Shown one piece after another: positions 1 through 7,137 of a stretch of 7,720 nucleotides of DNA. The notes under the pieces were generated by a model that saw only the letters and a program-made list of their open reading frames with translations, was not told the DNA's origin and ran no database searches. Position 1 is the stretch's first letter; the number at the start of each line of letters is the position of its first letter. The position numbers and the translations under genes are program-made. The stretch comes from Caldifarciminota bacterium (lineage in GTDB: Bacteria; Hydrothermota; 32-111; QNBC01). Where the stretch lies: NCBI GenBank assembly GCA_023132105.1, contig JAGLYS010000277.1, positions 1 through 7,720 on the forward strand. The letters run 5' to 3'.

Positions 1-581
1 AGTATGGAGATGTATGGATAAGGTTCGAACCTTTGAAGAATGGCGAGTTTGAATTTGTAAATGCTATTGTAGGAGGTGTTGTTCCCAGAAATTATATCCC
101 ATCGGTTGAGAAAGGTATAAAAGAAATTTTAGAAAAGGGTTTCCTTGCCAGTTATAAAATGGTAGGGTTAAAAGCTACATTATATGATGGTTCCTATCAT
201 GCTGTTGACTCTTCGGATATGGCATTTAAGGTTGCTGCTTCTTTAGCATTTAAAAATGCTATGCCAAAAGCCGATCCAATAATTCTTGAACCGATTATGG
301 AAATAGAGGTTGCAGTACCTGAGAGTAATATGGGTGATGTAATGGGAGATTTGAGTTCAAGGAGAGGTAAAATTCTTGGTATGGAAGCAAAGGGGAAACA
401 GCAGATTATTAAAGCACTTGTTCCGCAAGCCGAGCTTTACAAATACTCGACACAACTCAGATCTATGACACAAGGGAAAGGCAGTTTCACGCAAAAATTT
501 GACAAGTATGAACCTGCTCCTCATGAAATTGCTGAAAAAGTGATAGAAGAAAATAATCGCGAGAAAGAAAGCGAAAAATAA
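1..581 (+). CDS. fusA: Elongation factor G, C-terminal part (EF-G2-like), 5' end outside window
   Basis: EF-G is the GTPase that moves tRNAs and mRNA through the ribosome after peptide bond formation. Only domains IV and V are present; the reading frame is open from base 3 with no start in the window, so the gene begins upstream. Visible landmarks are YGDVWIRFEP and IVGGVVPRNYIPSVEKG of domain IV, its tip loop DGSYHAVDSSDMAFK, and the domain V stretches LEPIMEIEV, GDLSSRRGKILGME and LRSMTQGKGSFT. The TLYDGSYHAVDSS and RRGKILGME wording is closer, from memory, to the EF-G2-like subfamily than to the E. coli type. The tail is highly charged. The gene lies next to ligA rather than beside rpsL/rpsG/tuf on this side. 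EF-G family membership is sure; the subfamily, and whether it is the only EF-G of the genome, cannot be decided here. Confidence 0.93.
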   Translation, partial: YGDVWIRFEPLKNGEFEFVNAIVGGVVPRNYIPSVEKGIKEILEKGFLASYKMVGLKATLYDGSYHAVDSSDMAFKVAASLAFKNAMPKADPIILEPIMEIEVAVPESNMGDVMGDLSSRRGKILGMEAKGKQQIIKALVPQAELYKYSTQLRSMTQGKGSFTQKFDKYEPAPHEIAEKVIEENNREKESEK

Positions 582-586
582 TATAA

Positions 587-615
587 TGGGGAGTGTAATG
601 CTCCCTATTTTATTT
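587..615 (+). terminator. Terminator-like hairpin between fusA and ligA
   Basis: TGGGGAG (587-593) pairs with CTCCCTA (601-607), including one G-T wobble, around the seven-base loop TGTAATG. TTTTATTT follows at 608-615. This has the form of a Rho-independent terminator six bases after the fusA stop. It also contains the best ribosome binding site of ligA (GGGGAG) and the ATG at 598. It may end most fusA transcripts and limit ligA expression, or it may simply be a folded ribosome binding site. The stem is short, so strength is uncertain. Confidence 0.5.
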
Positions 616-2622
616 ATGAATAAAGAGCAGATAAAAAAAAGAATCGAAGAATTAAAAAGTAGTATCAATAAGCATAATTATAAATATTACATACTTGCCG
701 AACCTGTTATAACTGATGAGCAATACGATAAATTATATAGAGAACTGCTTTCTCTTGAAATGCAATATCCTGAATTTTTATCATCGGATTCTCCCACTCG
801 GAAAGTAGGTGGAGAACCGTTAAAGGGATTTAAAAGCATTGAACATCCTATTCCAATGTTAAGTCTTGATAACACTTATAATTTCAATGAACTGAGGAAT
901 TTTGACAAAAGGGTTAAATCATTACTGTCTGCCGATACCGATATCGAATATTCGATTGAACCGAAGATAGATGGAGTTGCAGTAAGAATTGTATATGATA
1001 AGGGTTTGTTTGTTTTAGCTGCTTCAAGAGGGAACGGAACAATTGGTGATGATATTACGGAGAATATTAAAACGATTAAAAGGCTTCCTCTTAGACTGAT
1101 CGATGCAGGTGAAGATCTCAAAGACATAGATATAAGAGGTGAAGTATTTCTAAGAAAGGATACATTTTTAGAAATAAATATGAAAAGAGAAGAAGCAGGG
1201 GATAAATTATTTGCAAATACAAGGAATGCAGCAGCAGGCTCTCTTAAATTACTCAATCCGAAAGAGGTGGCAAAAAGAAATCTCGATATCTTTATTCACT
1301 CATTTAGCGGGAAACTATTTGGGAAAATTATTACCTACTCACAAACATTAAAGAAATTAGAGAAACTGGGTCTTCCGATTATAAAATATTGTCGGGTTAT
1401 AAAAGGTATCGATAATGTAATAAAATATATCAATGAGTGGGATAAAATCAGAGATAATCAAAACTATATTACTGACGGAATGGTTATAAAGGTTAACAAA
1501 TTGGAGTATTGCAAAACATTAGGCAGTACAGCAAAATCACCGAGATGGGCGATAGCATATAAATTTAAAGCAAAACAGGTAGAAACAATTTTAAAAGATG
1601 TAATATTTCAGGTAGGGAGAACAGGAGTAGTTACACCTGTTTCAATCCTTGAACCTGTATCTTTAGCGGGATCTGTAATATCGAGGACTACATTGCATAA
1701 TGAGGATGAGATAAAAAGATTAGGGATTAAAATAGGTGATAGGGTGATTGTTGAAAAGGGTGGAGATGTTATACCCAAGATTGTTAAATATGATAGTAAT
1801 TCGAGGGATGGAAGTGAGATAGATATAAAATTTCCAAATAAATGTCCTATATGTGGAAGTTATCTTGTAAAATATCCGGATGAAGTTGCTGTCAGATGTG
1901 ATAATATAAGTTGTCAAGCCCAGCTTAAGAAGAGAATCGAGCATTTTGCCGAAAGGGATGCAATGGATATAAGGGGATTGGGAGAGGAGTTAGTATCTAA
2001 GCTTGTAGATAAAGGGTTGATAAAGGATTTTTCATCTATTTATGAATTAAATGAAAACATAGTAGCTTCACTTGACAGAATGGGAAATAAATCCGCACGA
2101 AATTTAATATATTCTATTGAAGAAAGTAAGCAAAGGGATTTTTTCAGGATAATTTATGCTCTCGGTATTAGATATGTGGGTATAAACTTAGCAAAGGTAC
2201 TTGCAAGGAGATTCCGAGATATCGATGAAATTAAATGTATGAGTTGTGAAGACCTTTTAAATATAGAGGGAAGCGGTGAAAAAGTAGCTAAAAGCATATA
2301 CAACTATTTTCATAATGAACAAAATGATATTGTAATTAAAAAATTGATGGATTTGAGAATTAGAATGAAAAGAGAAGATGAGACAATTGGTCCCCAGCCA
2401 TTGAAAGGTTTTACATTTGTTATAACGGGAACATTGAAGAAATACTCAAGAAGTGAAATAAAAAATAAAATTGAAAACCTTGGTGGAAAAATAACCGATA
2501 CTGTTAGCAAGAATACAAGCTATTTGATTTTCGGAGAAAATCCCGGTTCCAAATTCAACAAGGCATTAAATTTGAATGTCAAGATAATAACCGAAGAGGA
2601 ATTTGAAAAACTCATCATTTAA
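598..2622 (+). CDS. ligA: NAD+-dependent DNA ligase LigA
   Basis: LigA seals nicks in duplex DNA during replication and repair, using NAD+ to adenylate an active-site lysine. The protein is full length (674 aa from this start). Domains in order are: NAD-binding Ia (NYKYYILAEP, about 27-36); the nucleotidyltransferase with KIDG (Lys123), SRGNGTIGDD, RGEVF, NTRNAAAGS, TDGMVIKV and AIAYKFKAKQ; the OB fold (QVGRTGVVTPV, then GDRVIVEKGGDVIPK); a four-Cys zinc finger (Cys416, 419, 434, 439); helix-hairpin-helix repeats (RGLGEELV, IEGSGEKVAKS); and a BRCT domain from about 601 to the end. Start choice: 598 is the only candidate with a Shine-Dalgarno site (GGGGAG, 588-593, four-base spacer). The ATG at 616 matches the usual family start better (MNKEQ, lysine at 117) but has no site; 586 has neither. 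It follows fusA by 16 bases and overlaps the next gene by 20, suggesting co-transcription. Confidence 0.97.
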   Translation: MLPILFMNKEQIKKRIEELKSSINKHNYKYYILAEPVITDEQYDKLYRELLSLEMQYPEFLSSDSPTRKVGGEPLKGFKSIEHPIPMLSLDNTYNFNELRNFDKRVKSLLSADTDIEYSIEPKIDGVAVRIVYDKGLFVLAASRGNGTIGDDITENIKTIKRLPLRLIDAGEDLKDIDIRGEVFLRKDTFLEINMKREEAGDKLFANTRNAAAGSLKLLNPKEVAKRNLDIFIHSFSGKLFGKIITYSQTLKKLEKLGLPIIKYCRVIKGIDNVIKYINEWDKIRDNQNYITDGMVIKVNKLEYCKTLGSTAKSPRWAIAYKFKAKQVETILKDVIFQVGRTGVVTPVSILEPVSLAGSVISRTTLHNEDEIKRLGIKIGDRVIVEKGGDVIPKIVKYDSNSRDGSEIDIKFPNKCPICGSYLVKYPDEVAVRCDNISCQAQLKKRIEHFAERDAMDIRGLGEELVSKLVDKGLIKDFSSIYELNENIVASLDRMGNKSARNLIYSIEESKQRDFFRIIYALGIRYVGINLAKVLARRFRDIDEIKCMSCEDLLNIEGSGEKVAKSIYNYFHNEQNDIVIKKLMDLRIRMKREDETIGPQPLKGFTFVITGTLKKYSRSEIKNKIENLGGKITDTVSKNTSYLIFGENPGSKFNKALNLNVKIITEEEFEKLII

Positions 2623-4126
2623 CATAAAGAGAGAAGCTCTTGTAAAGATTGCTCTGTTCTATCCTAATGATTTTATTACAGCTGCAACCAATCTGGGATA
2701 CATTACAATTTATAATATACTAAACAGCAGAAAAGATACTCTTTGTGAATTATTTGCAACGGATTATATATCAAAATCTTATAATACGGGAAGAAGCATT
2801 AAAGATTTTGATATTATTGCAATATCTATATCATTCGAAACTGATATTTTTAATTTAGTTAGATTTTTCAAATTTAACAATATTGAACTATTTTCAAACA
2901 AAAGGGGAAGGTTTGATCCTCTTATTACAGGAGGAGGAGCGTATTTAACATTAAATCCTGAGGCAATATCACCATTTTTTGATGTAATACTAATAGGTGA
3001 AGGGGAGCAAGCAATAAATGAAATGGTAGATGAATATCTCAATAATTCCAATAAGGATATATATAAGGAAAATATTTCAAAATCAAAAGGATTTTATGTG
3101 CCGGATAGATACAAGATATCCTATGATGATATTTATGTAGAGGGAAGAAATGGTAAACCTGCTGTTTGCAGAAAAAGAACCGTTGAAAATATAGACGATT
3201 ACATACCTTCAACGATTAATAAATTGTTGCCATCTCATTTTAAGAACACATTTTTGATAGAGATTTCCAGAGGATGTCCTTACAGATGTGCATTTTGCGC
3301 TACACCTTCATTGAATAATCCATACAGACATAGAAATTTGAATAAATTATTGGATTTGATTAATAAAAACAGATCATTTCCAAAGGTTGGTTTTATTGGG
3401 TCGGCAGTTTCGGATTATCCTGACTTAATTGATTTAATAGATAAAACTTTAATTAAGACAATTACTTTATCGTCATTCAGAGTAAATAATGTGACATATA
3501 ATATTCTGGAAAAACTTAAGAAGAGAGGATTGCGTTCGATTTCAATAGCATCGGAAGTAGCAAATGAAAGAATGTGGAATAAAATAGATAAACGAATAGA
3601 TAGGGATATGTTAGAAGGGTTCGTAAAAATGACAAATAAAGCTATGATAGAAAGACTTAAAATATATTTCATAATAGGATTTCCATTCGAGAATGAAAAT
3701 GACATTAAAGACATTATAGAACTTATTAATGATTTATCACATATCTACAAAGGAAGGCTGACAGCAAGCATAAATATATTCATTCCAAAACCACAATCTA
3801 TACTTCAATGGGCGCCTTATTCTGATAAAGAAATTATTAGAAAAAAAATAAAGATGATTAAAAGAGGGGTAAGTAGGGATGTTATAGTTAATATCCTTGG
3901 CTATAGAACTGGAGAAATCGAAACAATATTAAGCCGAGGTAACAGGATTTTATCGGAAGCCATTGCCTTAACCGATAGGATGAATATTTTCGATGCACTT
4001 AAAGTATGCAATATTAATCCTGATATTTTTTTAAGAGAATTAAGTGTAGATAAAATATTACCATGGGAATTTATTAAAGGTGGGATCGATAATATTGAAT
4101 TAAAAAATAAATATCTGAATATATAA
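2603..4126 (+). CDS. Radical SAM protein with N-terminal B12-binding-like domain, function unknown
   Basis: This is a 507-aa radical SAM enzyme. The cluster-binding motif RGCPYRCAFC gives Cys225, Cys229 and Cys232 (CxxxCxxC), which bind a [4Fe-4S] cluster that cleaves S-adenosylmethionine. Residues about 13-145 resemble the Rossmann-like B12-binding domain of such enzymes (NLGYITIYNIL, ITGGGAYLTLNPEAISPFFD, ILIGEGE), but no DxHxxG cobalamin-ligand motif is visible. The core continues with SAVSDYPDL, LSSFRVN and IYFIIGFPFENENDI. From memory the order and wording match the uncharacterised TIGR03960-type family, often seen beside or fused to a DUF2344 partner; none is present here. The stretch SIASEVANER stands where relatives tend to have APEAGSER. 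The start is TTG: no ATG occurs before residue 141 and the homologous region begins at once. AGAGGA ends only two bases before the TTG, unusually close. The 20-base overlap with ligA suggests translational coupling. The substrate is unknown. Confidence 0.88.
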   Translation: MKNSSFNIKREALVKIALFYPNDFITAATNLGYITIYNILNSRKDTLCELFATDYISKSYNTGRSIKDFDIIAISISFETDIFNLVRFFKFNNIELFSNKRGRFDPLITGGGAYLTLNPEAISPFFDVILIGEGEQAINEMVDEYLNNSNKDIYKENISKSKGFYVPDRYKISYDDIYVEGRNGKPAVCRKRTVENIDDYIPSTINKLLPSHFKNTFLIEISRGCPYRCAFCATPSLNNPYRHRNLNKLLDLINKNRSFPKVGFIGSAVSDYPDLIDLIDKTLIKTITLSSFRVNNVTYNILEKLKKRGLRSISIASEVANERMWNKIDKRIDRDMLEGFVKMTNKAMIERLKIYFIIGFPFENENDIKDIIELINDLSHIYKGRLTASINIFIPKPQSILQWAPYSDKEIIRKKIKMIKRGVSRDVIVNILGYRTGEIETILSRGNRILSEAIALTDRMNIFDALKVCNINPDIFLRELSVDKILPWEFIKGGIDNIELKNKYLNI

Positions 4127-4143
4127 CTCAGATACCTATTTTT
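4101..4143. terminator. Bidirectional terminator between the radical SAM gene and rpmB
   Basis: TATCTGA (4112-4118) and TCAGATA (4128-4134) form a perfect seven-base stem with a nine-base loop that contains the radical SAM stop codon. On the + strand it is followed by CCTATTTTT (4135-4143). Read on the - strand, the stem is followed directly by TTTATTTTTTAA (4111-4100). Either direction therefore has a stem plus a U-run, which fits the convergent gene ends. The stem is AT-rich and short, so efficiency is uncertain; the U-run is better for rpmB. Confidence 0.6.
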
Positions 4144-4158
4144 GATAAATAAATTTAG

Positions 4159-4347
4159 TTATGCTTTTTGAATCTTATTTGCTTTTAAACATTTTGAGCA
4201 TACAAAAATACGCTTTATTGTGCCATACATATTTACTTTTACTCTATGCAAATTAGGATTAAATTTCTTTTTAGTCCTATTATGAGCATGACTTACATTG
4301 GCACCCATCTGATAACCTTTTCCGCAAATTTCACATTTCTTACCCAT
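4159..4347 (-). CDS. rpmB: 50S ribosomal protein L28, zinc-ribbon form
   Basis: L28 is a small basic protein of the large ribosomal subunit. The 62-aa product has the typical opening [20 protein letters not shown], the basic middle [16 protein letters not shown] and the ending [10 protein letters not shown]. Cys5/Cys8 and Cys50/Cys53 make up a complete zinc-binding set, so this is the cysteine-containing (C+) type. The start is secured by AGGAGG (4358-4353) five bases before the ATG. The gene stands alone on the - strand, convergent with the radical SAM gene and divergent from tldD, and has its own promoter. Confidence 0.97.
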   Translation of the reverse strand: MGKKCEICGKGYQMGANVSHAHNRTKKKFNPNLHRVKVNMYGTIKRIFVCSKCLKANKIQKA

Positions 4348-4352
4348 TATGT

Positions 4353-4358
4353 CCTCCT
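4353..4358 (-). promoter_or_regulatory. Ribosome binding site of rpmB
   Basis: On the - strand this reads AGGAGG with a five-base spacer (ACATA) to the ATG. It is the strongest Shine-Dalgarno site in the window and shows that this organism uses the ordinary anti-SD sequence. Confidence 0.85.
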
Positions 4359-4369
4359 AAAAACGAAAA

Positions 4370-4398
4370 TATATAACATATATTTTATCAAATTGCAA
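4370..4398 (-). promoter_or_regulatory. Predicted promoter of rpmB (extended -10)
   Basis: Read on the - strand: TTGCAA (4398-4393), a 17-base spacer ending in TGT, then TATATA (4375-4370), so a TGn extended -10 is present. The predicted transcription start near 4363 leaves a leader of about 15 bases containing the rpmB Shine-Dalgarno site. The area is very AT-rich, so chance matches are possible. Confidence 0.5.
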
Positions 4399-4445
4399 GT
4401 AGAAAAAGATATAATAAATTATTGTAAAATTATTGAAGATTTTGC

Positions 4446-4473
4446 TTGACAATCATGATAAAATAGATACTAT
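4446..4473 (+). promoter_or_regulatory. Predicted promoter of tldD-tldE
   Basis: A perfect -35 TTGACA (4446-4451), a 16-base spacer, and -10 TACTAT (4468-4473). Transcription would start near 4480, essentially at the first possible ATG of tldD, leaving a very short or absent leader. It lies back to back with the rpmB promoter in the 132-base divergent intergenic region. Confidence 0.6.
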
Positions 4474-4491
4474 TCTCTTATGGAGTCTTAT

Positions 4492-5850
4492 GTGAAAAAA
4501 TATAGTGGCGGATTTAAGGTTTACCCAATAAATGGTCATTTTGTCGATGTTAGAAGCGAAGAAGAGTATCCCACTGAAATTCTTATTGAGGATGGAGAAA
4601 TCAAGCATGCATTGGAAACTCCTTCATCGGGGATATTTATCAGGATATTAAAAAACAATAGATGGTTTATGACTTCAACGGTAAAAGAACAGGATATTAA
4701 AGCAAAAATAAGAGAACTGGACGAATTGTCCGGATATTCTCATAAAGAGACCCTAAATTTAGAAGAATTGTTGAATCCTATAAAGGAATCTGTTATCAAA
4801 TATGAATTATTGAATCCTTCTAAAATAAATCTCTCGGATAAAATCGAATTACTTAAAGAATATGAGAGTACTATTAAAAAATATAAGGAAATAGAAACAT
4901 ACCGTATATTATATAATGATAAATATTTATTAAAACGAATAAAGAATTCAATTGGAACGGATGTGGAATACGATAAAGCAGTTTGTGGTTTTACAATTGA
5001 TTTTAGAATGAGAAAAAATAAAAACACCTTTTCCGGTAGGTTTTCTTTAGGAAACAATGCTATAGAACATTTAAAACATAATGAAAATAGATTAATCGAA
5101 TATTTGCAAGAGGCAAAAGAATTTCTAAGTGCAAAACCTATAAAATCAGGTATATATCGAACAATTTTGTCAGAAGCGGTAGCGGGTTTATTGATACATG
5201 AAGCATTGGGGCATAGAGCTGAATCGGATTTTATCATAAGCCAAGAAGACAATACTATTGAATGGCCAGTAGGGAAAAGGGTTGCCAATAGAGGTGTAAA
5301 TATAGTTGATTTCGGGGGAATGCCGGCTTCAAGCGGATATTCACCCTTTGATGATGAAGGATTCCTGGCAAGAAAAACATATTTAATAAAAGATGGTCTG
5401 TTAAATAGCAAATTACATTCCTTAACAACAGCTTCGCAATCGAATGAAGAACCGACAGGAAATGCCAGAGCCATTGATGCTGAGCATGAACCAATAGTAC
5501 GAATGACAAATACTTTTATTGAATCAGGTAAGGTTAGTTTTAAAGATATGATGTCTGATATAAAAGAGGGGATTTATATCAAGACTGTTGATCATTGCTT
5601 CGGAATATCCACATATATATTGGTTCCGCAAATGGCTTATCTGATTAGAAATGGAAAATTAAGAGAACCTGTGAAAATTTCTTCGATTAAAGGATCTATA
5701 TTCAAAACATTAAGAAATATTGAAGATATATCCAACGATTTTAAGCTGATATTTAATGTACAGGATGGATGTAATAAGGTTAATCAAAAGGATCTCTCCG
5801 TGGGGTTTGGAGGGGCGAAAGTTAAAATAAAAAAGATAAGAGTGGAATAA
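4492..5850 (+). CDS. tldD: TldD-family zinc metallopeptidase subunit
   Basis: This is the catalytic partner of the TldD/TldE (PmbA) heterodimer, a cytoplasmic metallopeptidase that in E. coli degrades unfolded peptides such as CcdA and trims the microcin B17 precursor. The 452-aa product has the metal motif HEALGH (His236, Glu237, His241) followed by RAESDF. A C-terminal Cys427 (DGCNKV) fits the third zinc ligand known in the family. Other family stretches are IVDFGGMPASSGYSPFDDEG, LIKDGLL and VGFGGAKVKI. The N-terminal half is more diverged. It is slightly shorter than E. coli TldD (481 aa). Start choice: GTG 4492 has GGAG (4482-4485) six bases upstream. The in-frame ATG at 4480 has no ribosome binding site but would suit a leaderless transcript and would add four residues. 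The tldE gene follows after two bases, so the two are surely co-transcribed. The natural substrate here is unknown. Confidence 0.93.
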   Translation: MKKYSGGFKVYPINGHFVDVRSEEEYPTEILIEDGEIKHALETPSSGIFIRILKNNRWFMTSTVKEQDIKAKIRELDELSGYSHKETLNLEELLNPIKESVIKYELLNPSKINLSDKIELLKEYESTIKKYKEIETYRILYNDKYLLKRIKNSIGTDVEYDKAVCGFTIDFRMRKNKNTFSGRFSLGNNAIEHLKHNENRLIEYLQEAKEFLSAKPIKSGIYRTILSEAVAGLLIHEALGHRAESDFIISQEDNTIEWPVGKRVANRGVNIVDFGGMPASSGYSPFDDEGFLARKTYLIKDGLLNSKLHSLTTASQSNEEPTGNARAIDAEHEPIVRMTNTFIESGKVSFKDMMSDIKEGIYIKTVDHCFGISTYILVPQMAYLIRNGKLREPVKISSIKGSIFKTLRNIEDISNDFKLIFNVQDGCNKVNQKDLSVGFGGAKVKIKKIRVE

Positions 5851-5852
5851 TT

Positions 5853-7088
5853 TTGATAGAGAAATACCAAAGACTGATAAATGAATTGGTAATAGTAATA
5901 AAGAATTCGGATATTTATAGTATTAAAAAGAATGAAATTATACGAAGGACTGTGCGTTTATTCGGAAAAGGGAAAATAGCAATTTCCGCTTCTAAAGGGA
6001 ATGTTGGCTTTGCTACAATAATCAAAGAGGTCGAAAAAAATATTAAGTATGGTCAATGTTATAATTATAATATGCCGGATGATAGTGTCGTGCATCATTA
6101 TTTTAATATAAAAAAACAGGTTTCTTCTGATAAAGAGTTTATTAAATTCGTAAGCATTTTATTTGAGAAGATAAGATCTAAATTTCCCGATTATATTTTT
6201 TTAAATAGCATCAAAAGGTCTGTAATAGAGAAAAATATAAGCATTAGAGATAAAAGTGATTTACTCATTAAATATCATATTATAAATTTCACTATTTTAT
6301 TTAAACATAAAGATAGTAAAAATATATTTGATGGTATATTGCCATATATTAAAACGGATTTATTCGATGCAGATATTTATATAGATAAAATTGGGGAGAT
6401 TATAAAGGCATTAAACAATCCCAGCTCCTTAAATAAATTTGATTTTCCCATTGCTTTAATGAATATTAATAATACATTTATTGGGAAGAAAATAAGAGAT
6501 TATATAGTAGGGGAAAATTATCATAAAGGTAATTCCATACTATCCGGCATGCAATGTAAAACGATTTTTAATGAAAATATAAATATGTTTGATGTTAGTT
6601 ATTATCCGGAAAAAGCTGTATTTAATATATTTGATGATGAGTTGTTTATAAGGGAGAATTATTATTTGCCTATTATTGAAAATGGTGTTTTGAGTAATCT
6701 TTTGTATGACAGAAGAACAGCGAATATCTATAAGCAAGATCCCACGGGAAATGGAATCAAACCCGAGTATAACAAATTCCCCCAGACATCAGCAAACGCA
6801 CTCCTTTTTAGGGTTAATGATCAGGATGAAATCCCTAAAAAGGTGATTGTACCATTTATATTCTATGAGGGGAATATAGACTCTAATGGAATGTTTTCAG
6901 CTCCATGTCCACTTGCTTTTCTTATGGAGGATGGAAAATTCACATCAGTATTACCACAGTTATATATTACCGGTAATATATTTGATTTATTTGGGAAAAA
7001 TTTTATTGGGATGGGGAACAAATATTTTGCAGATTCACATATTAATCCTTTTATGTATTCAAGAGCAAACATTGTAAAATTACATTAA
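5853..7088 (+). CDS. tldE: TldE/PmbA-like non-catalytic subunit, strongly diverged
   Basis: This is the likely partner of the preceding TldD. TldE/PmbA shares the TldD fold but lacks the zinc site and shapes the peptide cavity of the heterodimer. No HExxxH is present in the 411 aa, as expected. Family likeness is clearest at about 259-301: IFDDELFIREN, PIIENGVLSNLLYDRRTA, then DPTGNG. The last third (SAPCPLAFLMEDGKF to the end) is hard to align by eye, and the protein is shorter than E. coli PmbA (450 aa). The start is TTG, with AGTGGA (5841-5846) six bases upstream, inside the end of tldD; this suggests translational coupling and fixed stoichiometry. An uncharacterised TldE-like protein with a different cavity is possible. 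Pairing and gene order support the assignment more strongly than sequence alone. Confidence 0.82.
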   Translation: MIEKYQRLINELVIVIKNSDIYSIKKNEIIRRTVRLFGKGKIAISASKGNVGFATIIKEVEKNIKYGQCYNYNMPDDSVVHHYFNIKKQVSSDKEFIKFVSILFEKIRSKFPDYIFLNSIKRSVIEKNISIRDKSDLLIKYHIINFTILFKHKDSKNIFDGILPYIKTDLFDADIYIDKIGEIIKALNNPSSLNKFDFPIALMNINNTFIGKKIRDYIVGENYHKGNSILSGMQCKTIFNENINMFDVSYYPEKAVFNIFDDELFIRENYYLPIIENGVLSNLLYDRRTANIYKQDPTGNGIKPEYNKFPQTSANALLFRVNDQDEIPKKVIVPFIFYEGNIDSNGMFSAPCPLAFLMEDGKFTSVLPQLYITGNIFDLFGKNFIGMGNKYFADSHINPFMYSRANIVKLH

Positions 7089-7131
7089 CATAACGGGAAG
7101 CCCAGGTTGCCCCTATTCCCCGTTTATGTAA
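7085..7131. terminator. Hairpin rich in G and C after tldE, no U-run
   Basis: ACATAACGGGAA (7088-7099) pairs with TTCCCCGTTTATGT (7116-7129) in a 12-pair stem with two single-base bulges (C7121, T7125). An outer TT/AA pair reaches 7085-7131. The 16-base loop can form a small AGG/CCT inner stem. Neither strand has a clear U-run, so this is not a standard Rho-independent terminator. It may protect the 3' end of tldDE mRNA, assist termination, or be a repeat unit. Its G+C content stands out in this AT-rich sequence. Confidence 0.45.
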
Positions 7132-7137
7132 AGGTTA

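Noticed and set aside
876..1256. A 126-codon open frame on the - strand inside ligA
   Set aside because: It is antisense to the adenylation domain of LigA and low in complexity (Ser/Leu/Ile rich), typical of a shadow frame.
4246..4449. A 67-codon open frame on the + strand across rpmB and its promoter
   Set aside because: It is antisense to rpmB, which is certain, and continues through the rpmB promoter region; no ribosome binding site or family likeness.
4348..4479. A riboswitch or small RNA in the rpmB-tldD intergenic region
   Set aside because: The sequence is almost all A and T, with no stable stem beyond what the two promoters explain, and both predicted leaders are too short for a riboswitch.
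4740..5474. A 244-codon open frame on the - strand inside tldD
   Set aside because: It is antisense to a clear metallopeptidase gene, including its HExxxH motif, has no convincing ribosome binding site, and its protein resembles no known family. It is a shadow of the + strand coding pattern.
7095..7121. Possible G-quadruplex on the - strand (three G-runs)
   Set aside because: Only three runs of three or more G are present on that strand; the fourth run lies on the + strand and is better explained by hairpin pairing.
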